Source: RCC1774 sp050330855 (GTDB taxonomy: Bacteria; Cyanobacteriota; Cyanobacteriia; Thermosynechococcales; Thermosynechococcaceae). From it: DNA of 64,000 bases. The stretch lies in the NCBI GenBank assembly GCA_050330855.1, contig JBHJNL010000039.1, positions 62,001 to 126,000 on the forward strand, given 5' to 3'. The position numbers and the translations under genes were made by a program. Each line of letters starts with the position of its first letter. The first letter of the stretch is position 1. The notes below the pieces were generated by a model. It saw nothing but the letters and a program-made list of their open reading frames with translations. It was not told the origin of the DNA and ran no database searches. Positions 1 through 9,500 of this stretch are shown here, one piece after another.

Positions 1-473
1 TTAAAGATCGGCATGGACCGTCACTGGAGTTAGATCCAGGGGTTACCTCCGGTGACTACCTCACCGGATTTTTGCTCGGTACCCAGCAGGCTTTATACGA
101 GAAGAACCGAGACTCGATTACCGTCACGCTGCCCCAAGTAACCGCCAAAACGGTAGGAGCTTTGATTGCCCTCTATGAGCGCACCGTAACGTTGTATGCC
201 TCATTAATTAATGTCAATGCCTACCATCAGCCAGGAGTAGAGGCCGGCAAAAAAGCAGCAGCTCAAAACCTAGACCTACAAAAACAGATCATGCAGGTTT
301 TGCAACGTACTGAAGGCTCGATTTCACTGCAGGCTCTCGCAGAGCAAGCTGGGGGAGGCAATCGCATTGAGACGATTTACAGAATCCTGCGCCATCTGAA
401 TGCAAACATTCAAGGACTCAACCTTACTGGCAACCTCAGTCAGCCAGCAACCCTGCAGGTAACCCTAAATTAA
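1..473 (+). CDS. pgi: Glucose-6-phosphate isomerase, C-terminal part (5' end outside window)
   Basis: Glucose-6-phosphate isomerase interconverts glucose-6-phosphate and fructose-6-phosphate in the cytosol. The reading frame is open from the window edge (codons start at base 3). It reads through DRHGPSLELDPG and then GVEAGKKAA, a segment I recognise from the C-terminal region of cyanobacterial GPIs, where the lysine-containing GVEAGK motif lies near the active site. About 157 residues are visible, to a TAA stop at 471-473. The gene runs into a strong hairpin shared with the convergent neighbour. Only the C-terminus is present, so the start and full length cannot be judged. Confidence 0.88.
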   Translation, partial: KDRHGPSLELDPGVTSGDYLTGFLLGTQQALYEKNRDSITVTLPQVTAKTVGALIALYERTVTLYASLINVNAYHQPGVEAGKKAAAQNLDLQKQIMQVLQRTEGSISLQALAEQAGGGNRIETIYRILRHLNANIQGLNLTGNLSQPATLQVTLN

Positions 474-504
474 AGGACATTAAGGCAAAACGTCTCACTT
501 AAAC

Positions 505-543
505 AAAACAGGGAGTTACATCTAAGATGTAACTCCCTGTTTT
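505..543. terminator. Bidirectional intrinsic terminator between pgi and a convergent gene
   Basis: Perfect inverted repeat with 18-base arms (505-522 and 526-543) and a 3-base TAA loop. The outer four bases are A on one side and T on the other, so each strand ends its stem in a short U tract. It lies between the pgi stop (473) and the stop of the leftward gene at 564, as expected for a shared terminator of convergent genes. Confidence 0.85.
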
Positions 544-563
544 GATACGAACTTAGGTAACGA

Positions 564-1172
564 TTACCATAGAGCCGGAATTGGATTGGCCGGAATTGGC
601 TCCAATGGTGGTGGTGGCTCAGCACCACCAAAAGGAATTGGTGGCGCGACCAATGGTGGTGGCGGCTCCACGACAGCAACCGGTACAGAACAGACTCTGG
701 TTGTACCAATGCCTTGATACTCAGTGACCTGAATAGCCTGGCCTTCAGCGAGGCCGAGGCGAGAAATCGTCGTGGGCGCAACGGTTGTGCTCACAGGGGC
801 AGAGCCGCCATCGGGCACAAAAGTAACCTGATCACCTTCAATTCGGTCCACCGTGCCAGAAACCACGCGAGACTGAACCGGGGGCTGAATGCTCCTGACA
901 ACACCTTTTTTGTTGGTATCAAAAACCACTAAGTCTCCTGGCTCCAGATTAGAAGGAGGCGTAACCCCTTCATCTAGCGGGTAGACCTGAGTCGTACCGT
1001 CAGCACCACGCACCTGAAGAGACTGACTATCAATGGACTGGATGAGGCCGTAGTTGTTCCCTTTCGGGGCTGAGTCGGGGTTGATCGATTGAGCCTGTGC
1101 AGCTTTAGGCAAAACAGCCGCTGCACCTGCAATTAATAACGCGACCCCTGCGCTGGTAAATAGTTTTTTCAT
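564..1172 (-). CDS. Secreted protein of unknown function with proline-rich tail
   Basis: The 202-residue product starts with a lysine-rich n-region and hydrophobic core (MKKLFTSAGVALL...) ending in AQAQ, a typical Sec signal peptide cleaved near residue 27. The open frame extends 35 codons further upstream, but that part looks non-coding, and a purine-rich GGGAAT stretch sits before the ATG at 1170-1172, so I use this start. The mature part is rich in Val, Asp and Gly, with repeated short beta-strand-like stretches (LQVRGADG, VSGTVDRIEGDQVTF). Its last 45 residues are dominated by PPPP clusters, suggesting a cell-wall or outer-surface tether. I do not recognise a named family. It converges on pgi and shares its terminator. 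Confidence 0.7.
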   Translation of the reverse strand: MKKLFTSAGVALLIAGAAAVLPKAAQAQSINPDSAPKGNNYGLIQSIDSQSLQVRGADGTTQVYPLDEGVTPPSNLEPGDLVVFDTNKKGVVRSIQPPVQSRVVSGTVDRIEGDQVTFVPDGGSAPVSTTVAPTTISRLGLAEGQAIQVTEYQGIGTTRVCSVPVAVVEPPPPLVAPPIPFGGAEPPPPLEPIPANPIPALW

Positions 1173-1316
1173 GGGGATTCCCTTGCAACACCTCAAAATA
1201 ACATCCTCACAATACCCCCCAGAGTTTATTGCTCTATTATGCATACAATCTCGTTGATTGGTAAGGGGGAGAACCATTTATTGTCTAGTTCTATTCATTT
1301 CTTCTAATTTCGAACC

Positions 1317-2177
1317 GTGACTCCTTTTTTGTCAGCCTCAAATTCATTCAAGAGATTGTATCACTTGAACTCAAATTATTTCGGTACAATACTGGTCGTC
1401 AGCATTGTTTTGATGGCTTTCTTCGGTCCGATGCTGTTGCCCGTTGAACTCTCTACGGCATCAGACTATACAACACGGCTGCAGCCACCGAGCCTAACCT
1501 ATTACTTGGGCACAGATGGGTTAGGACGAGATATTTTACCGTTACTCTTTTATGGGCTGCGTATTTCTCTGGGCTTAAGTTTAATCGCAGTCTCTTTAGG
1601 ACTTTGCCTTGGGGCAAGCCTTGGGCTAACCGCTGGCTATGCGCGGGGTTGGGTTGATCTATGCGTCGGCTGGGTCACGGATATTTTACTCGCGTTTCCA
1701 TCCATCTTACTTGCCATTGCCATCGCCACCGTCATGGGGCCGGGACTCGTCAGTACCGCCATAGCTGTAGCCGCAGTTCAAGTGCCCATTTTTGCTCGTC
1801 TCAGCCGTAGCTTGGCGCTTTCCATTCGAGAAAAGCCGTTTATTGATGCCGTGCGGGCGTTGGGGGCAACGCCGTTGAGAATTTTGTGGCGACATTTGCT
1901 CCCCGCTAGCCTGCCTCCGCTGGTAGTACAGGCAACTCTTGCCATTGGGACCGCCACCTTAGAGGCGGCAGGTTTGGGCTTCTTAGGATTAAGTGCCCAG
2001 CCCCCGACACCAGAACTAGGGACAATGGTGGCCGATGCGTTCAAAAACGGTTATGCATTCTCGTCCCCCTGGACAATTTTGAGTCCAGGCTTAATGATTA
2101 TGGTCATGGTTCTGGCCTTCAATCTATTCGGCGATGAACTCCAGGATCGCCTTGATCCAAACGTAAAGTCCCGCTAG
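1317..2177 (+). CDS. ABC transporter permease, DppC/OppC type
   Basis: A 286-residue inner-membrane permease of the dipeptide/oligopeptide/nickel importer family. An N-terminal membrane helix (about 22-42) is followed by the family signature LGTDGLGRD near residue 66. The binding-protein-dependent transport domain follows, with several helices and an EAA-type loop (AVRALGATPLRILWRHLLP) for docking the ATPase. The start is GTG at 1317; no strong ribosome site is visible. It would normally pair with a DppB-type permease, ATPases and a solute-binding protein. None is adjacent, so its partners must be encoded elsewhere. Family assignment is firm; substrate is unknown. Confidence 0.87.
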   Translation: MTPFLSASNSFKRLYHLNSNYFGTILVVSIVLMAFFGPMLLPVELSTASDYTTRLQPPSLTYYLGTDGLGRDILPLLFYGLRISLGLSLIAVSLGLCLGASLGLTAGYARGWVDLCVGWVTDILLAFPSILLAIAIATVMGPGLVSTAIAVAAVQVPIFARLSRSLALSIREKPFIDAVRALGATPLRILWRHLLPASLPPLVVQATLAIGTATLEAAGLGFLGLSAQPPTPELGTMVADAFKNGYAFSSPWTILSPGLMIMVMVLAFNLFGDELQDRLDPNVKSR

Positions 2178-2326
2178 GGTACCTGAAGGAAGTGGTCCGT
2201 TAGCGATCTCTGCTGAGGAACCGGCGGCGTAAACTGTGCGTCCCTGCCTCCAGTGCCTCCCCAAAAGTTTTGTTAGAGGGCAATACCCCTCTCTCTCATA
2301 TTGTTGATGGAACCCCATAGAAATTA

Positions 2327-4075
2327 ATGAACCGTCCCTTTTTTCCCTTAATGGTGAGCCTCGCTCTGGTGATGAGCGCTCCGGCTCTAGCTCAAACGGT
2401 GACCCAGCAGGGTAGCGTAATCAACCTAAACGGACGGACCTTGAATGCGGCATGGGCCACTTGGCCTGCGGGGACAGGACAAACCATTGGCATCAGCGAT
2501 AGCGGTCTGCGACAGCGGATGGGGTTTGATCTGCTCAGCACGAGTAACTATCAGCAACAACCGGTGAGCTGGTTCACGGGCCAACCCACTGTCCTCAATG
2601 CCCGTCTTGCCCCGTCGGGAGCCTATCGGTATCTAGATGTCGCCACCCTATCCCAAACCTTTGGGTGGCGACTGCAACCCCAGGGGAATGTCTTGCAGAT
2701 CACCTCCCCCGCCGCACAGGTGCAGTCAGTGCGAGTGGGCCGACAGACTTGGGGGAATCGCATTGTTGTGGATCTCGATCGACCCGCACCCTGGCAGATG
2801 ACACAGCTAACGGTGAGTCGAGATGCCGTGAAGCCCCGCAGCTTCAAGATTGCCCTTGATGCCGCCGCTCTCCCCGCTGCGACCCAGCGTTGGGCTATCG
2901 GTGACAAGGACGCCCTCAGAACGTTGGCGGTAACCACACAGGGGGGGCAAACCATTATTTCAGGGGAGATCGCAGGTAATATGCGGCCCCAGATCTCGAT
3001 GGTTCCCAATCCTAATCGGCTGGTGATTGATATTCAGGCCAACGCTCCGCAGCCTCGCAGTATTCAGTGGGCACCCGGTATTCAGTGGCAAGAGCAAACG
3101 ATATCGTCGGGGGGGCAGCAGTTTCCGGTGGTGTGGTTGGCTCTCAACCCGCAACAGCCGGGACTTAAACTGCGGCCCATCTGGGGAAATCCAAATGCGC
3201 TGGTAGGGATTGACCCGCTGCTATCGATGGCAGCGCGATCGCAAGTGGCAGTGGCAATTAACGGGGGCTATTTTAATCGCAAGAACCAAACCACCCTCGG
3301 GGCAATTCGACGGGATGGTCAGTGGGTGTCTAGCCCCGTCTTGAGTCGGGGGGCTGTCGCCTGGACTGATCAGGGCCAGTTCGCAATGGGGCGCTTAGCG
3401 CTTCAAGAAACGCTCACGACCCCCAGTGGATCGTTAGCAGTGGTGTCTCGCGATAGTGGCTACCCTCAGCGAGGTATTGCTCTCTATACTCCTGTTTGGG
3501 GGCCGAGCTATACGCCCATTCTAGAGACAGAAAAGATTATTTCAGTGGTGGGCGATCGCGTTGTCGATCAGCGAGACAGCAAGAGTGCCAGCTCTTTTCC
3601 GATTCCTAGAAATGGTTACTTATTAGTGCTGCGCTCCTTTGATGCCGGTGCCGCCCTCGCCCCTGGCAGTTCACTGACCCTCCAGGCGACAGCTTCACCC
3701 ACCCAATTCAATCAGTTCCCCAATATTTTAGGCGCGGGGCCACTGCTGGTTTATAACAACCAAGTTGTTCTTAACGCCAATGCAGAACAGTTTAGTCCTG
3801 CCTTTGGGACTCAAGCGGCCCCTCGCAGCGGTATCGGTCAGCGTTCTGATGGCACAATTATTTTGGCTGCAGCTCACAATCGCGTCAATGGAATGGGGCC
3901 AACCCTCAAAGAGTGGGCTGAAATTATGCGGCAGCTCGGCTCAGTGCAGGCCCTCAATCTAGATGGTGGCAGCTCCACTGCCCTTTATCTGGGTGGGCAG
4001 CTTCTAGATCGTCACCCCAGCACCGCTGCACGGGTACAGAATGGCCTCGGTGTCTCATTAACGCCGGCACCGTAA
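2327..4075 (+). CDS. Secreted phosphodiester glycosidase (NAGPA/DUF2233) domain protein
   Basis: A 582-residue exported protein. Residues 1-22 form a signal peptide ending APALAQ. Residues about 25-260 are two beta-rich segments resembling copper-amine-oxidase-N/AMIN-like modules (QSVRVGRQTWGNRIVVDLDRP is the type of strand pair seen there). The C-terminal half matches the phosphodiester glycosidase family. It has NGGYFNRKN at residue 312 onward, ILGAGPLLVYN, and the terminal LNLDGGSSTALYLGG near 546-560, which carries the conserved Asp-Gly-Gly. Such enzymes remove GlcNAc-type caps or act on cell-envelope glycans; the substrate here is unknown. It stands alone between a permease and a cupin gene. 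The N-terminal domain names are inference. Confidence 0.82.
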   Translation: MNRPFFPLMVSLALVMSAPALAQTVTQQGSVINLNGRTLNAAWATWPAGTGQTIGISDSGLRQRMGFDLLSTSNYQQQPVSWFTGQPTVLNARLAPSGAYRYLDVATLSQTFGWRLQPQGNVLQITSPAAQVQSVRVGRQTWGNRIVVDLDRPAPWQMTQLTVSRDAVKPRSFKIALDAAALPAATQRWAIGDKDALRTLAVTTQGGQTIISGEIAGNMRPQISMVPNPNRLVIDIQANAPQPRSIQWAPGIQWQEQTISSGGQQFPVVWLALNPQQPGLKLRPIWGNPNALVGIDPLLSMAARSQVAVAINGGYFNRKNQTTLGAIRRDGQWVSSPVLSRGAVAWTDQGQFAMGRLALQETLTTPSGSLAVVSRDSGYPQRGIALYTPVWGPSYTPILETEKIISVVGDRVVDQRDSKSASSFPIPRNGYLLVLRSFDAGAALAPGSSLTLQATASPTQFNQFPNILGAGPLLVYNNQVVLNANAEQFSPAFGTQAAPRSGIGQRSDGTIILAAAHNRVNGMGPTLKEWAEIMRQLGSVQALNLDGGSSTALYLGGQLLDRHPSTAARVQNGLGVSLTPAP

Positions 4076-4235
4076 CGTAGATCACCAACGCAAAACACGA
4101 TTAAGAATTATAGTCAAAGTGGATGAATCAAAATTGGGTGACTATACTAGATGGGGCAATTGCTGGGGAAAAGATTGCCGCTGTAATGACATTAAATTTA
4201 TTGCTTAAACATATTAGTTAGAGGATATTGACGCG

Positions 4236-4622
4236 ATGCAAGTTGAAAATGCAATCCTTCCTGTGAGCAACATTCAAAGCTTAGCTGCGACTGAACTGAG
4301 ACCTTGGGGTTCCTTCACGATTTTAGAAGAAGGCAAAGGCTACAAAATTAAGCGCATTGAAGTAAAGCCTAATCATCGCCTCAGCCTACAGATGCACCAC
4401 CATCGCAGTGAACACTGGATTGTCATTGCTGGCATCGCCAAGGTTCAGCGGGGCGAAGAAGAGCTAATGCTCAGTGCGAATGAGTCTACCTACGTGCCCA
4501 GATTTACCTCTCACCGCCTCGAAAATCCAGGGATGGTGCCTCTCGTTTTAATTGAAGTTCAAAACGGAGAGTATTTAGGGGAAGATGATATTGTGCGTTT
4601 TGAAGACGACTATGCACGTTAG
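4236..4622 (+). CDS. Cupin, mannose-6-phosphate isomerase type II C-domain-like
   Basis: A 128-residue single-domain cupin. It has the sequence of the C-terminal isomerase domain of type II phosphomannose isomerase/GDP-mannose pyrophosphorylases: RPWGSFTILEEGKGYKIKRIEV, then LSLQMHHHRSEHWIVIAG with the metal-binding His/Glu set, and PRFTSHRLENPG. Stand-alone forms are common in cyanobacteria and probably supply mannose-6-phosphate for sugar-nucleotide synthesis; substrate specificity is inferred from the family. A -10-like TATACT lies at 4143-4148, and a GAGG element lies about 14 bases before the ATG. The gene precedes the IscA-like gene by 17 bases, so the two may be co-transcribed. Confidence 0.82.
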   Translation: MQVENAILPVSNIQSLAATELRPWGSFTILEEGKGYKIKRIEVKPNHRLSLQMHHHRSEHWIVIAGIAKVQRGEEELMLSANESTYVPRFTSHRLENPGMVPLVLIEVQNGEYLGEDDIVRFEDDYAR

Positions 4623-4639
4623 TCTATGCCTCTATCTCT

Positions 4640-4966
4640 ATGATTCAACTGAGTCCCACCGCCCTTGATGAAGTCAAGCGGCTAAAGTTAAAGCCCTCCT
4701 ACCAAGCAGCAACCGTTCTTCGGGTTGCTGTCCACGAGGGTGGTTGCTCAGGATGGTCCTACCAAATGTCGTTTGAGACTGCGGCTCAAGCCTCGGATCA
4801 GATGTTTGACTGTGGCGACATTCAGGTTGTTGTTGATCCTCAAAGCTGGCCTTATCTGAGGGGACTCACCCTCGACTACACCGAAGATCTGATGGGCGGC
4901 AGTTTTCGATTTAGTAACCCTAATGCTAGACAAACCTGTAGCTGTGGTCATTCCTTTGCTTTTTAG
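4640..4966 (+). CDS. HesB/IscA-type iron-sulfur cluster assembly protein
   Basis: A 108-residue A-type iron-sulfur carrier. The three invariant cysteines are present: Cys36 in HEGGCSGWSY, and Cys100 and Cys102 in the C-terminal TCSCGHSF. The family binds Fe or a [2Fe-2S]/[4Fe-4S] cluster through these residues and hands it to apo-proteins. The central segment (LRGLTLDYTEDLMGGSFRFSNPNA) is the standard A-type core. The start at 4640 has no obvious Shine-Dalgarno. The gene sits 17 bases after the cupin and is followed by the EgtB-like iron enzyme, but a functional link to that gene is only suggestive. Confidence 0.9.
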   Translation: MIQLSPTALDEVKRLKLKPSYQAATVLRVAVHEGGCSGWSYQMSFETAAQASDQMFDCGDIQVVVDPQSWPYLRGLTLDYTEDLMGGSFRFSNPNARQTCSCGHSFAF

Positions 4967-5067
4967 AGGACTTGCCACTGCGGTCATTACCCTACTTCTG
5001 GGGGCACCGGGCGATTACTATAGTTGGACCGGTTCGTCAGCAATGTAGTCCCCCAGTGTTGTCCCCC

Positions 5068-6405
5068 ATGCCTTCTTCTCAAACGCTTTCTTTGATGGAT
5101 CTCAGGCTTGAGATCCGGCAGCGATATGAGCAGACGCGAGCGAATACATTGCGTCTCTTTGAGACCCTTAATCCAGACTTATTTAATCGGCAGGCTCACC
5201 CAGACTTTAGTCCGGTGGGCTGGCATCTGGGCCACATTGGTTTTACAGAAGGGCTATGGCTACTAGAGCAAACAGAGGAACAAGAGCCGTTATTCCCTGA
5301 GTATCGGCTCCTGTTCGCTGCAGATGGATCGCCCAAGGAACGGCGTCAGCAACTGCCTTCCTTTGCGCAAATTTGTGACTATCTTGATGAGATTCGGCAT
5401 CGGGTATTCGACTATTTAGAACACGCGCCCATAGAAAAACAGGGCTGGCTATGGCTATGGCTGCAGCAGCATGAGAGCCAACATTGCGAAACGATTACTT
5501 GGGTGCTGAATCTCCATCAACTTAAGGCTGCTCGACAAAATCATATTCAACTACAGTCCTTGGGATACAAACTTCCAACGACTTTAGATGAGATTTCTAG
5601 GATTCTACAACAGGCGACGCCTCAGCAACCTCAATCTGATGTGCTGCAGATGACAGCGGATATGATCTGTGTCAGAGGTGGTCCTTTTGTCTGTGGAAAT
5701 GATGGTTTAGAGGCGCTTGATAATGAAAAACCCGCGCATATCGTTGACTTAGACACCTATTGGATGGATCGAACCCCCGTCACCTGCGGGGACTATCTTC
5801 AGTTTATGGAGGCCGGAGGCTATACCCATCGTCAATGGTGGTCTGAATTGGGCTGGGCATGGCTACAGGATCATCCCATTTCGCACCCGCTCTACTGGGA
5901 ATTAGTAACAGAGGGGACCGATAGATGGGCGCACCCGGTGTGTGGGGTGAGCTGGTTTGAAGCCGATGCCTATGCACGATTTGTGGGCAAACGACTGCCC
6001 ACAGAGGCGGAATGGGAAAAAGCGGCAAGTTGGGATCCAAAAAGGCAGTGCCGCCGCATCTATCCCTGGGGAGAGGCACCGCCGAGCCACCTGCTGTGTA
6101 ATTTTGGCGGAGAACTAGGAGAAACGACGCCGGTTCATCGATATCTGCAGGGGCAAAGTGCCGTGGGTTGTCTTGATCTGATCGGCAATGTGTGGGAGTG
6201 GACAGAGACTTGGTTCCATCCCTATGAGGGCTACGTTAGTTTCCCCTACGAGGGATATTCAAAAGCTTACTTTGATGATCAGCATTGCGTCTTGAAGGGC
6301 GGGAGCTGGGCCGCGCAGGCTCCGGTGCTGCGCTGTGCATTTCGTAATTGGTACTATCCCCAAACGCGGCAGCATTTTGCAGGGTTTCGGTGTGCCTATT
6401 CTTGA
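5068..6405 (+). CDS. EgtB-like non-haem iron sulfoxide synthase (DinB + FGE-sulfatase fold)
   Basis: With the ATG at 5068 the product is 445 residues; the open frame begins at 4972, but the extra 32 residues look non-coding. The N-terminal DinB-like helical domain has WHLGH (His53, His56) and HESQHCE (His135, His139), matching the spacing of the three iron ligands known in EgtB. The C-terminal half is a formylglycine-generating-enzyme/SUMF1 fold, with GVSWFEADAYARFVGKRLPTEAEWE, GNVWEWTETW and LKGGSW...FRNWY...GFRCA. EgtB joins gamma-glutamyl-cysteine or cysteine to hercynine in ergothioneine synthesis. No EgtD methyltransferase is adjacent, so the exact sulfur or selenium chemistry is not settled. 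Confidence 0.75.
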   Translation: MPSSQTLSLMDLRLEIRQRYEQTRANTLRLFETLNPDLFNRQAHPDFSPVGWHLGHIGFTEGLWLLEQTEEQEPLFPEYRLLFAADGSPKERRQQLPSFAQICDYLDEIRHRVFDYLEHAPIEKQGWLWLWLQQHESQHCETITWVLNLHQLKAARQNHIQLQSLGYKLPTTLDEISRILQQATPQQPQSDVLQMTADMICVRGGPFVCGNDGLEALDNEKPAHIVDLDTYWMDRTPVTCGDYLQFMEAGGYTHRQWWSELGWAWLQDHPISHPLYWELVTEGTDRWAHPVCGVSWFEADAYARFVGKRLPTEAEWEKAASWDPKRQCRRIYPWGEAPPSHLLCNFGGELGETTPVHRYLQGQSAVGCLDLIGNVWEWTETWFHPYEGYVSFPYEGYSKAYFDDQHCVLKGGSWAAQAPVLRCAFRNWYYPQTRQHFAGFRCAYS

Positions 6406-6538
6406 AGAGGCCACCAACTGAGCGAGTCATTGCCGGCTCTGAGCTGCAGTGACTCTAGGGTCGCCAAGATGGCACCCCCGCTTTCCTCTGCGTGAATGTG
6501 GCAAAATCAGTAGAATACGCCTCACCTAAAGCCTATTT

Positions 6539-9500
6539 ATGATTGCCACTGAGTCCACCCTTTCGAGTCAATACGACCCTGCTAGCACTGAAGCCAAGTG
6601 GCAGCAAACCTGGGAAAGCAAAGGAGTTTTCACCGCTGACCCCCATCACGAGGGTGAACCCTATTGCGTTGTGATTCCGCCGCCGAACGTAACCGGCTCT
6701 CTGCACATGGGCCATGCTTTCGAGAGCGCGCTCATTGATGTACTGGTGCGCTACCACCGCATGTTGGGTCGCAATACTCTTTGGCTACCCGGAACTGATC
6801 ACGCCAGTATTGCCGTGCACTCTATTCTAGAAAAACAACTCCAGGCAGAGGGAAAAACACGTTACGAGATTGGCCGCGAAGCCTTTTTAGAGAAGGCAAA
6901 GCAATGGAAATCTGAATCCGGCGGCACGATTGTCAATCAGCAGCGCCGCCTTGGGGTTTCTGTGGACTGGTCGCGGGAACGGTTCACGATGGATGAAGGG
7001 CTATCGAAGGCCGTGCGAGAAGCCTTTGTAAGCATGTATGACGAGGGATTGATTTATCGCGGCAACTATATGGTCAACTGGTGCCCCGCCAGTCAGTCTG
7101 CAGTGTCAGATCAAGAGGTTGAGAATCAAGAGATAGACGGGCATCTGTGGCATTTTCGCTATCCCCTCGCCGATAGTTCAGGGGCAATGGAAGTGGCGAC
7201 GACGAGACCTGAGACAATGCTGGGCGATACAGCGGTGGCAGTGAATCCCAATGATGATCGCTATAAAGATTTGATTGGCAAGATGCTGACGCTACCGATT
7301 ATGGATCGAGAGATTCCGGTAGTGGCGGATGAACATGTCGATCCAGCATTTGGGACCGGCTGCGTTAAGGTCACCCCTGCCCATGACCCCAATGACTTTG
7401 CCATGGGACAGCGCCATAACTTGCCGCTGATCAATATCATGCACAAGGATGGTCGGCTCAATGAGAATGCTGGACCGTTTGAGGGGCAAGATCGGTTTGA
7501 AGCTCGCAAGAACGTAATCCAGCGCTTAGAAGAAGACGGCTGTTTGGTGAAAACCGAAGAATATCGCCATAGCGTGCCCTATAGCGATCGCGGTAAAGTT
7601 CCCGTCGAACCCCTGATTTCAACCCAGTGGTTTGTCAAAACAGGGCCAATGGCAGAAGATACGCTCAAGTTTCTCAATGAGCAACAGTCCCCTAACTTTG
7701 TACCAGAGCGCTGGACGAAGGTCTATCGTGATTGGCTCGAGAATCTACGCGACTGGTGTATTTCTCGCCAACTTTGGTGGGGACATCAGATTCCGGCTTG
7801 GTACGCCGTGAGCGAAACAGATGGCGAAATAGGCGACAACACACCCTTTGTTGTGGCGCGGGATGAATCAGAGGCCTGGAATAGAGCGAAAGAACAGTTT
7901 GGCGATCAGGTCCAGCTCAGCCAAGATCCTGATGTTCTAGACACTTGGTTTTCTTCAGGGCTGTGGCCCTTCTCAACGATGGGATGGCCGGAAGAAACCG
8001 CTGATTTATCCACCTATTACCCCACCAGTACATTGGTAACGGGGTTTGACATCATCTTTTTCTGGGTTGCCCGGATGACGCTAATGTCGGCCCATTTCAC
8101 AAAGCAAATGCCCTTCAAGGACGTGTACATTCACGGCCTGGTCCGAGATGAGAAGGGGCAGAAAATGTCGAAGTCGAAGAACAACGGCATTGATCCGCTG
8201 GTGCTCATCGATAAATACGGCACAGATGCGCTGCGGTACACGCTGATCCGTGAAGTGGCAGGGGCCGGACAAGATATTCGCCTCGATTACGATCGCAAAA
8301 CCGATCAGTCTTCGTCAGTGGAAGCCTCTCGCAACTTTGCCAACAAGCTATGGAATGCCTCTCGATTTGTGTTGATTAATCTTGAGGACCAGACCCCTGC
8401 TCAGTTGGGCTATCCCGCCCTAGAGGATTTAGAACTGGCGGATCGTTGGATCCTGTCTAAGTATCATCAGCTCGTGGCGCAGACTCGGCAGCAAATTAAT
8501 GCCTATGGGCTAGGGGAAGCCTCGAAGGGACTCTACGAATTTATTTGGGGTGATTTCTGTGATTGGTATATCGAGCTAGTTAAACCGCGCCTTCGAGAGC
8601 AGGGAACGCCATCCCAGCGGGTCGCTCAGCAAACGCTAGCCTTTGTGCTGGAAGGGATACTGAAGCTCTTACATCCGTTTATGCCCCATATCACCGAAGA
8701 GATTTGGCAAACCTTAACGCGAGCTGAGGACGGACAATACCTTGCCGCTCAGCCTTATCCAGAGCCTGCAACGGTTCATTTAGAGGCTGAGGCCCCTTCC
8801 CCTGCAATGGCGTTTGAGCCACCCTCGCTGGGTTTAGCGAGCAGTAGCGCCTCTGGGGCGTTGACCACGCCGCTGGAGCTGGGTGAGGACTGGCGAGCTG
8901 TAGTGGAAAGAATTTTAGGGGTGTTTGAAGAAATCGCCCAGTTTGCAAACGAGCATCAGCGTGGTTTGATAACGGTGATTTTAATCGTTTCAGGATTTGT
9001 GGGGATTGCTCTAGCAGACTCAGTCCTTGCCACGATCAACCACCTCCCGCTGACGAGACCCTTCTTTCAACTGGTGGGTTCATTTGCCCTTTTTCAGTTT
9101 GTCTACACGAAATTGCTCTGGAGTGGCGATCGCAAAGAAACAATTGAAGCGGTAACTCAATGGAAAGACCGAGTGGTGGCAAAACCGATCACCATTGATA
9201 CTCCTGCTCTACCGGTGGCAGAAGAGCCAGCCATGCGGCCTGCCACCGGTAGAGCAGCCGCTATGGGAACCGTCGCGGCGATGCAGTTTATTGATGAGGC
9301 GACTGAAACGCAGTTTGAGCTATTGATCGGTATCATCCGCACGATTCGGAATTTACGGGCCGAGGCCAGTATTAAGCCCAGTCAGAAAATAAAGGTGATT
9401 TTGCAGAGTGAAAGCGATCGCGAACGTCAGACTCTCACCGCAGGCCAAACCTATATTAAAGATGTCGGCAAAGTTGAGTCACTGAGCATTACGCCAGCGC

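Noticed and set aside
470..781. 103-codon frame on the minus strand over the secreted protein gene
   Set aside because: Out-of-frame shadow rich in His/Arg/Ser that also crosses the terminator hairpin at 505-543.
4972..5067. Earlier start for the EgtB-like gene
   Set aside because: The 32 extra residues look non-coding, and the iron-ligand spacing fits EgtB well from the ATG at 5068.
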